A DNA stretch of 21,811 nucleotides from an uncultured Clostridia bacterium (GTDB taxonomy: Bacteria > Bacillota > Clostridia > Christensenellales > Borkfalkiaceae), in assembly GCA_946540675.1 (NCBI GenBank), contig CAMNIW010000007.1, positions 1 through 21,811 of the forward strand, given 5' to 3'. A program made the translations under genes and the position numbers. Below the pieces are notes generated by a model. The model saw only the letters and a list, made by a program, of their open reading frames with translations, searched no databases and was not told where the DNA came from. This document shows, one piece after another, positions 16,414 through 21,811 of this stretch (position 1 is the stretch's first letter; each line of letters starts with the position of its first letter).

Positions 16414-18438
16414 ATGGACAAATGGTATAAGGGCGTATATCGCCGCAATCTCGTCGATATGCACATAGCCGATTGGGACGACGTTTTTTTGAGTAAGTTC
16501 GACGTCGGGGTCTATTACGAAGATCTCGTAAGAGCGAAGATAACTTCGCCTATGATATATCTTCAATCGCACACGGGACTTTGCAATTATCCGACGCGTT
16601 CGGGCAAAACTCACGAGTATTTCAAAAAGCACCCGAACGCGATAAAGGACCTTATCAAAAAGTGCAAGGACGGCGGTATGAAGGTAGTAGGTTATTACAG
16701 CCTTATCTTCAACAACGCGGCGGCGGACGCTCATCCCGAATGGGAAATGCGCTATGCCGACGGCACTACCTGGCGCGACCGCGGACAAAGATACGGGCTG
16801 TGCTGTCCCAACAACGTCGGATACAGGGCTTTTCTCAAAGAGCAGATAAAGGAACTCGGCGAAGAGTTCAAGGATTTAGACGGGATATTTTACGATATGC
16901 CGTACTGGGAAGTCGTCTGCCACTGCGACGCCTGTAAGGAGAGATTCAGGAAGGAAGTCGGCGGCGAAATGCCCGAAAAGATCGACTGGAAAGACGAAAA
17001 GTGGCGCGCTCTCGTAAAAAAGCGTCAGGAGTGGATGGCGGAATTCGCTATGTACGCGCGCGAAGAGTCGCTTAAAGCCATGCCGCAAACCACCGTGGAA
17101 CTCAACTTTGCCGCGGGGGTAGCGTGCGACTGGTTGGCAGGTTCTACCGAAGGAATAAACGAAGCGTGCGAGTTTACGGGCGGCGACCTTTACGGCGACC
17201 TATACAATCACTCCTTTACCTGTAAGTACTATTACGGAATAACAAGAAATCAACCGTTCGAGTATATGACGTGCAGGTGCAATAGGGTTTTAAGGGAACA
17301 TACCGTATCCAAACCCGAGATAAATCTCGAAGCCGAAGTAATGCTGACCGCCGCTCATCACGGCGCGTCGCTGATAATCGACGCTATAAATCCCGACGGA
17401 ACTCTGGACGAGCGCGTTTACGACAGGATCGGCAGGGTATTCGAAAAACAGATCCCGTACGAAAGATTTATGGACAAAGGCGAACTTTATGCCGACGCGG
17501 CGGTCTATTTTGACAGCAAGACGCAGTTTTCGCCCGACGGAAAGCCGTATAACAAGCAGTGCGCGATTTCCGCCGTAAGGACGCTTATAGAGAAACATAT
17601 TCCCGTCAGCGTCATCGCAAACGGCAATATGAACGGACTCGGCGCGTACAAGATGATAATCGCGCCCGCGCTCGAAACTTTCGGCAATCCCGAAATATTG
17701 AAGTTTATAGATTACGTAAAGGGCGGCGGCGTTTTATACCTGTCGGGAAGGTCCGACGAAAGGCTCTTAAAGGAGTTTTTCGGCGGAAAGATCGTCGGCG
17801 AGACTTTCGGCGACAGCAAGTTCGGACACGTATACAAGGGATATGACGAAGTGCAGGCTTACGTCGCGCCGACGGGCGAAGAGTACGAAAAACTCTTCGG
17901 GGAGTTCGATGCGAAATATCCGCTTCCGCTGACGTATAAACTGCCCGTGGCGAGCGGTTTTCGCGGCGACGTCCGCGCTAAGATATTCTTACCGTATACC
18001 GATCCCGACGACAACACGGTATTCGCTTCCATCCACTCAAATCCGCCGGCAAGGGAGACCGATATCCCGGCCGTTGTAGAAACGGCTTACGGAAAGGGCA
18101 AAGTCGTATGGTTTGCGCCGACTATAGAGAGCGACGGAAGACAAAATTTCAAGGATCTGTTCGCAGGGGTAGTCCGCTCGTTCGTAAAGCCGAAGTTCGG
18201 ACTCTTCGCGAGTAAATTCGTCGAACAGATAATATTCAAGGACGGAGACGACTATTACGTAAATCTCTTCGACTTAAACTTTGCGGAAGACTGTATAAAG
18301 AGAGATTTTACGCTCGTTGCGGATGGCTACCGCGCGGCCGAACTGTTAAGCGGAGAAGAACTCGAAGAAAAAGACGGAAAGATCGTCGGTTCTTTCGAGA
18401 AATATTTATGGCTGAAACTGACCAAGGAGAAACGATGA
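16414..18438 (+). CDS. GHL6/GH42-like glycosidase with trimerisation domain
   Basis: The protein has 674 residues and no signal peptide, so it is cytoplasmic. Residues about 1-345 look like a TIM barrel of the hypothetical glycosyl hydrolase 6 (GHL6) type, with the strand LDGIFYDMPYW (155-165) ending in Asp161, a candidate catalytic acid. A Cys-rich segment, CHCDAC (169-174), follows directly. Residues about 356-460 resemble the beta-galactosidase trimerisation domain of GH42 enzymes (VYFDSKTQF, then MIIAPAL and GGGVLYLSGR). A beta-rich end follows. It starts 49 bases after the phosphatase and shares an ATGA overlap with the next gene, so it is in an operon. Relatives are often labelled alpha-L-fucosidase or beta-galactosidase without proof. 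GH42-like trimeric enzymes also include beta-mannosidases (GH164), which would suit this locus, but specificity cannot be assigned here. Confidence 0.8.
   Translation: MDKWYKGVYRRNLVDMHIADWDDVFLSKFDVGVYYEDLVRAKITSPMIYLQSHTGLCNYPTRSGKTHEYFKKHPNAIKDLIKKCKDGGMKVVGYYSLIFNNAAADAHPEWEMRYADGTTWRDRGQRYGLCCPNNVGYRAFLKEQIKELGEEFKDLDGIFYDMPYWEVVCHCDACKERFRKEVGGEMPEKIDWKDEKWRALVKKRQEWMAEFAMYAREESLKAMPQTTVELNFAAGVACDWLAGSTEGINEACEFTGGDLYGDLYNHSFTCKYYYGITRNQPFEYMTCRCNRVLREHTVSKPEINLEAEVMLTAAHHGASLIIDAINPDGTLDERVYDRIGRVFEKQIPYERFMDKGELYADAAVYFDSKTQFSPDGKPYNKQCAISAVRTLIEKHIPVSVIANGNMNGLGAYKMIIAPALETFGNPEILKFIDYVKGGGVLYLSGRSDERLLKEFFGGKIVGETFGDSKFGHVYKGYDEVQAYVAPTGEEYEKLFGEFDAKYPLPLTYKLPVASGFRGDVRAKIFLPYTDPDDNTVFASIHSNPPARETDIPAVVETAYGKGKVVWFAPTIESDGRQNFKDLFAGVVRSFVKPKFGLFASKFVEQIIFKDGDDYYVNLFDLNFAEDCIKRDFTLVADGYRAAELLSGEELEEKDGKIVGSFEKYLWLKLTKEKR
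18424..18429 (+). promoter_or_regulatory. Ribosome binding site that fixes the start of the DUF4432 gene
   Basis: AAGGAG lies five bases before the ATG at 18435, inside the end of the glycosidase gene. The earlier in-frame ATG at 18408 has no such site, so 18435 is preferred. Confidence 0.8.
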
Positions 18439-19319
18439 ACGGCAAAATATCCAACCCGTGGCAGGTAAGGCTTGCCGAAGAAATAACCGTAAGGGGAAAG
18501 CGCTGTATACTCGTAAAAAACGGCGCGCTCGAATTTTTGTTCAACGCGGACAACGCTCTCGACGTCGTATGGGCGAGATATAAGGGCGTAAACGTATCCT
18601 TTTTGAGCAAAAACGGACTTAACGACGGCAAGAGAGATTTTTTCGGCAACTTCGAAGGCGGCTTTTTGTATACCTGCGGAACGGACAACGTTTCGTCCTG
18701 CGTAAAGGGAAGACCCGTGCACGGCAGTATGCATTACAAAGCGGCGGAAAAAGTGTGTACGTATGAAGAAAACGGCGACGTTTTCGTGTGCGGAGAAGTG
18801 CGGGACGCCGCGCTTTTCGGCAAGAATATAGCGGTAAAGCGCAGGTTTTGCGTTTCCGAAAACTCGCTCACGGTATCCGATACGGTAAAAAACGAAGGCT
18901 TTACCGACGGGGAGTACGTGCTTTTGTACCACTTCAATTACGGCTATCCCTTTTTGGACGAAGGGTTGGAAATGACCGTTCCCGCAAAAAAGAGCGAGCC
19001 GCTGACAAAGATAGCGAAAAAGCGAGCCGCGGAAATGTATAAAATAACCGCCCCCGCGGACGGCGGCGAAGAAGACGTCTATTACCACTATATGGAAAAG
19101 GGCGAAATAAGGCTATATAGCGCAAAACTCGGGATCGGCGCGGAGATGACATACGATACGGCGGATTTTCCCGTCACGCTCGAGTGGAAGAGTATGATAA
19201 GCGGCGACTACGCGCTCGGTATAGAGCCGTCGTTTACGCGGTTCGACGATTTCAGAATGCGTAAGATCGCTTCGGGAAACGAAGACGAGCATAAAATAAC
19301 AATAAAATTTTTGGGGTGA
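18435..19319 (+). CDS. DUF4432 aldose-1-epimerase-like protein
   Basis: The 294-residue product matches the DUF4432 branch of the galactose-mutarotase-like fold. Visible hallmarks are GGFLYTCGTDN, then the PVHGSMHY segment with its central HG, RDAALFGK, LLYHFNYGYP, and near the end LEWKSM followed by YALGIEPS. Proteins of this fold bind sugars in a beta-sandwich and often interconvert anomers; the activity of DUF4432 itself is poorly defined. There is no signal peptide. The start overlaps the glycosidase stop as ATGA, and the next gene starts five bases after its stop. Its position between a glycosidase and an isomerase-like cupin suggests it prepares the released sugar for isomerisation, which is inference. 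The Glu of GIEPS and the His of VHG are the likely pocket residues by family analogy. Confidence 0.85.
   Translation: MNGKISNPWQVRLAEEITVRGKRCILVKNGALEFLFNADNALDVVWARYKGVNVSFLSKNGLNDGKRDFFGNFEGGFLYTCGTDNVSSCVKGRPVHGSMHYKAAEKVCTYEENGDVFVCGEVRDAALFGKNIAVKRRFCVSENSLTVSDTVKNEGFTDGEYVLLYHFNYGYPFLDEGLEMTVPAKKSEPLTKIAKKRAAEMYKITAPADGGEEDVYYHYMEKGEIRLYSAKLGIGAEMTYDTADFPVTLEWKSMISGDYALGIEPSFTRFDDFRMRKIASGNEDEHKITIKFLG
19313..19319 (+). promoter_or_regulatory. Ribosome binding site that selects the ATG of the cupin gene
   Basis: GGGGTGA, close to the consensus GGAGGTGA, precedes the ATG at 19325 by five bases. An in-frame GTG at 19316 lies within this site and has no SD of its own, so the ATG is favoured. 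Confidence 0.65.
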
Positions 19320-19324
19320 GAAAA

Positions 19325-20506
19325 ATGACGCTTAGCGAAAGACTGTTTGAAGAAGGTAAAGGCATATTAAGGCTTAAACCCACCTGGGTGCCGAGAGCGT
19401 TTTGCCGTCCGGGTAAGAGAATAAAACTCCATCCCGACGACTATTACGTTTTAGGACTCGAAAAGGGCGGTATCGACGAGAGATGGTTCGCGTCGACGAC
19501 TTGGGCGGAAAACGGACCGGGCACGCCCGAAGACGAAGGACTTTCCTACGTCGTCTCGCGCGACGGCAAAGAGAAGATGCTCCTTCGCGACGTCGTGGCG
19601 GAACTCAAAGAAAAGGTCATAGGCGACCTTTGGGATAAGTATCACAAGTGGCCTATGTTCTCCAAGTTCTTCGACAACGCGGGGCCGCTTCCACATCACA
19701 TACACCATATGGACAAGCACGCCGCGAGAGTGGGCGCCGCGGGAAAACCCGAGATGTATTTCTTCCCCGCGCAGGTCAACAACCACGGCGGAGAATTCCC
19801 GTTCACGTTCTTCGGGCTCAACCCCGAATGCACGAAAGAAGAGATAAAGAAATGTCTTGAAGACTTCGCGAAGGGCGACAACCGCCTGCTCGATTATTCT
19901 CAGGCGTACAAAATAGAACTCGACACGGGTTGGGACGTTCCCCCCGGGGTATTGCACGCCCCCGCGAGCCTTTGCACGTACGAGCCGCAATTCGCGTCCG
20001 ACGTATACGCGATGTATCAGTCCGTGCTTTACGGCGGACAGTGCGTAAGCGAAGATTTGCTCTGGAAGAACTGTCCGGAAGAAGAGAAAGGCAATTTCGA
20101 TTACCTTATGGACGTGATCGATTGGGATCTCAACGTCGATCCCGATTTCAAAAAGCACAGGTTTATGCGCCCCGTCGTCCAAAGGGAAGACGAAAAGCAC
20201 AAGGAAGAGTGGATATGCTATAAGAGCAAACTCGCCTGCGCTAAACGCCTTACCGTATATCCCGGTCAAAAAGTCACCGTCAAAGACGGCGCGGCTTACG
20301 GTATGATAATGCTTCAGGGGCACGGCACTTTCGGCGGTCAGCCGATAGAGACCCCGACGCTTATCCGCTACGGTCAACTCACCGACGACGAATATTTCGT
20401 CAGCGCGGAAGCGGCGAAAAAGGGCGTCGTCATAGAAAATCCGAGCGGTTGCGACCCGATAGTGATGCTCAAACACTTTGCCGAAAATCCCGATCTCGAT
20501 TTCTGA
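19325..20506 (+). CDS. Mannose-6-phosphate-isomerase-like two-cupin protein
   Basis: The 393-residue product has two cupin-like halves. The first (about 100-220) holds a likely metal site: PLPHHIHHMDKHA (His124, His125, His127, His128), KPEMYFF (Glu143) and PPGVLHAP (His211). This is the layout of type I phosphomannose isomerases, where two His, a Glu and a further His bind zinc. The second half (about 295-393) includes TVYPGQKV and LQGHGTFGG. The family converts aldose and ketose sugars or sugar phosphates, such as mannose 6-phosphate and fructose 6-phosphate, in the cytoplasm. Its place near a beta-mannosidase supports a mannose route, but the protein is diverged enough that a free-sugar isomerase or another substrate is possible. 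The next gene begins three bases after its stop. Confidence 0.75.
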   Translation: MTLSERLFEEGKGILRLKPTWVPRAFCRPGKRIKLHPDDYYVLGLEKGGIDERWFASTTWAENGPGTPEDEGLSYVVSRDGKEKMLLRDVVAELKEKVIGDLWDKYHKWPMFSKFFDNAGPLPHHIHHMDKHAARVGAAGKPEMYFFPAQVNNHGGEFPFTFFGLNPECTKEEIKKCLEDFAKGDNRLLDYSQAYKIELDTGWDVPPGVLHAPASLCTYEPQFASDVYAMYQSVLYGGQCVSEDLLWKNCPEEEKGNFDYLMDVIDWDLNVDPDFKKHRFMRPVVQREDEKHKEEWICYKSKLACAKRLTVYPGQKVTVKDGAAYGMIMLQGHGTFGGQPIETPTLIRYGQLTDDEYFVSAEAAKKGVVIENPSGCDPIVMLKHFAENPDLDF

Positions 20507-20509
20507 TTT

Positions 20510-21811
20510 ATGAAGACCGAAATAATTTCGACGGTAAACGGTCTTGCCGTCTCCGTAGACGGCAAGACCGTTATCCCCGCCGCGTATATGTCGTATCTTC
20601 CCGATAAAGCCGATTACGACGGCTTTATAAAGGCGGGGTACGATCTCTATTGTTGCTGCGTATTTATGGGCGACTGCACGATAAACGAATTATCGGGCGT
20701 TCGCCCTTTTGCGCGTTCGGTATGGAAAAGCGAAGACGAATACGACTTTTCGCCCGTAGCCGAAGCGATAAAAAAAGTCGTGGCAAAAAGGGATAGGCAA
20801 GTTTACGTTATACTCCGCGTAAATCTCAACGCGCCCGCGTGGTGGAGAGAGAAGTATCCCGAAGAACTTACCCTTATGTCCGACGGCAAGAGATATATGC
20901 AGTCGGTCTTTTCCGAAAGGTGGCTGTCCGACTCTAAAAAGTTTATCGGAAAACTCGACGACTTTATAGAAAACAGCGAGTTTTCGGAAAGCGTGATAGG
21001 GTACCAACTCGCGGCGATGCAGACCGAAGAGTGGATAGCGATGTGTTCGCCCGATGGGGAACTCGACTTTTCCGAGCCTGCGAGAAAGGCGTATAAAACG
21101 TGGGTGAAAAACGGCGGTAACGGCGCGGAAGAGCCTGATTTTCCGCCTTTTACCGACTTTGCGCTCCGCACGGCGAAGGCTTTGGAATATCTCGAATTTT
21201 TCAACGAAGGATTTGCTTCCGCGATATGCGGATTATGCTCCTTCGCAAAGCAAAAAACAGGCGATAAACGACTTATAGGCGTGTTTTACGGCTATATAGG
21301 ACAACTTCCGGCAAACCGCGGACACTGCGCTTTTTCGCGCGTGCTGGAAAGCCCCTTCGTCGACTTTTTCGCGTCGCCGTTTTCGTACGCGGGCTCTCGG
21401 CAAACCGCCGAAGACTGGTTTTATCACGGCGCTACGGAAAGCGTGAAGAGAAAGGGAAAACTCTGGTTTATGGAAGCGGACGTAAGGACGTTCAGGACGA
21501 AGAAACTTTACGAGACCGATCCCGGACTTATGAGCGGAGAGCATACGGTAAAATATTTCGATCACCCCGTGTTTACGGGACCGAAAAACCTGTCGGACTC
21601 GCTCGCCGTAATGCTCAAAGCGTTTTCAAAAGTGCTTATATCGGGCAACGCTTTCTGGTGGTTCGATATGTGGGGCGGCTGGTATTCTTCGCGGCAAATG
21701 ATGACCGAGATCGCCCGTATGGCGGAATTGTATAAAAAGTCCTTTTATATTCCGACGGAAAGCGTGACGGAACTTGCCGTAGTCCTTAACGAAAAGGCGT
21801 CGTATCATATC
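20510..21811 (+). CDS. Clan GH-A-like glycosidase, 3' partial
   Basis: The window ends inside this gene after 434 codons. The start is ATG at 20510, three bases after the cupin stop, with no visible SD, so translation probably depends on coupling. The sequence has TIM-barrel features of GH42/GH35-like enzymes: an N-terminal DGKTVIPAAYMSYLP strand, LRVNLNAPAWW (102-112), and GYQLAAMQTEEW (164-175), where Glu173 or Glu174 is the likely acid/base. GKLWFMEADVRTF (316-328) has Glu322 as likely nucleophile, and GNAFWWFDMWGGWY follows. There is no signal peptide. I could not assign a CAZy family or substrate; beta-galactosidase-like or beta-mannosidase-like are both possible. A strong hairpin spans codons 10-21. 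Confidence 0.8.
   Translation, partial: MKTEIISTVNGLAVSVDGKTVIPAAYMSYLPDKADYDGFIKAGYDLYCCCVFMGDCTINELSGVRPFARSVWKSEDEYDFSPVAEAIKKVVAKRDRQVYVILRVNLNAPAWWREKYPEELTLMSDGKRYMQSVFSERWLSDSKKFIGKLDDFIENSEFSESVIGYQLAAMQTEEWIAMCSPDGELDFSEPARKAYKTWVKNGGNGAEEPDFPPFTDFALRTAKALEYLEFFNEGFASAICGLCSFAKQKTGDKRLIGVFYGYIGQLPANRGHCAFSRVLESPFVDFFASPFSYAGSRQTAEDWFYHGATESVKRKGKLWFMEADVRTFRTKKLYETDPGLMSGEHTVKYFDHPVFTGPKNLSDSLAVMLKAFSKVLISGNAFWWFDMWGGWYSSRQMMTEIARMAELYKKSFYIPTESVTELAVVLNEKASYHI
20537..20572 (+). promoter_or_regulatory. Perfect 16-bp hairpin inside the start of the last gene
   Basis: AACGGTCTTGCCGTCT (20537-20552) and AGACGGCAAGACCGTT (20557-20572) are exact reverse complements around loop CCGT. The structure begins 27 bases after the start codon and lies wholly in coding sequence. 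No T run follows, so it is not a standard terminator. Confidence 0.7.

Noticed and set aside
18408..18410. ATG at 18408 as the start of the DUF4432 gene
   Set aside because: The ATG at 18435 has AAGGAG at proper spacing and an ATGA overlap with the previous stop; 18408 has neither.
19316..19318. GTG at 19316 as the start of the cupin gene
   Set aside because: It lies inside the likely SD of the ATG at 19325 and lacks its own site, although the GTGA overlap makes it a possible alternative.
19451..20476. Antisense open frame of 341 codons opposite the cupin gene
   Set aside because: The + strand product has a conserved metal site and operon spacing; the reverse frame is a codon-bias shadow.

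Overview
The window looks like part of a glycan-utilisation locus from an uncultured Gram-positive anaerobe, most likely a gut member of the Clostridia. This placement is inferred from Shine-Dalgarno sites of the AAGGAG type, lipoproteins carrying Ig-like (Big_2-type) and Listeria-Bacteroides-type repeats, and a base composition near one half GC with frequent ATA and GAC codons. No rRNA or other phylogenetic marker is present, so genus and family are open. All nine genes lie on the + strand and are tightly packed. No gene-free stretch exceeds 300 bases; the longest gap is 192 bases (11047-11238). I saw no tRNA, rRNA, CRISPR array, transposase, transporter or transcription regulator.

Bases 1-11046 hold two very large, repetitive, paralogous surface proteins. 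The first is cut by the left window edge. The second is a complete 2056-residue predicted lipoprotein. Both consist of Ig-like domains, beta-helix-like repeats with DGNG/DGKG and NGTIKN-type turns, and a shared C-terminal domain. About 2.2 kb of one gene is colinear with the other, so they arose by duplication. They probably bind or display on glycans; no catalytic motif was recognised.

Bases 11239-14593 hold a cytoplasmic GH2 beta-mannosidase overlapping a HAD-family sugar-phosphate phosphatase or mutase by 8 bases. A clear promoter with two inverted repeats lies in the next gap (14594-14717).

Bases 14718-21811 look like one transcription unit. It encodes a lipoprotein tyrosine/dual-specificity phosphatase, a GHL6/GH42-like glycosidase with a trimerisation domain, a DUF4432 aldose-epimerase-like protein, a two-cupin mannose-6-phosphate-isomerase-like protein, and the start of a clan GH-A-like glycosidase cut by the right edge.

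A working model, which is inference: the large surface proteins capture a glycan, a transporter outside the window imports oligosaccharides, the three cytoplasmic glycosidases break them down, and the epimerase-like, isomerase-like and HAD proteins process the sugars. The beta-mannosidase and isomerase-like cupin suggest mannose-containing substrates. The secreted phosphatase is the odd member. The most striking nucleotide feature is a perfect 16-bp hairpin in the first 21 codons of the last gene, which also lacks a visible ribosome binding site.
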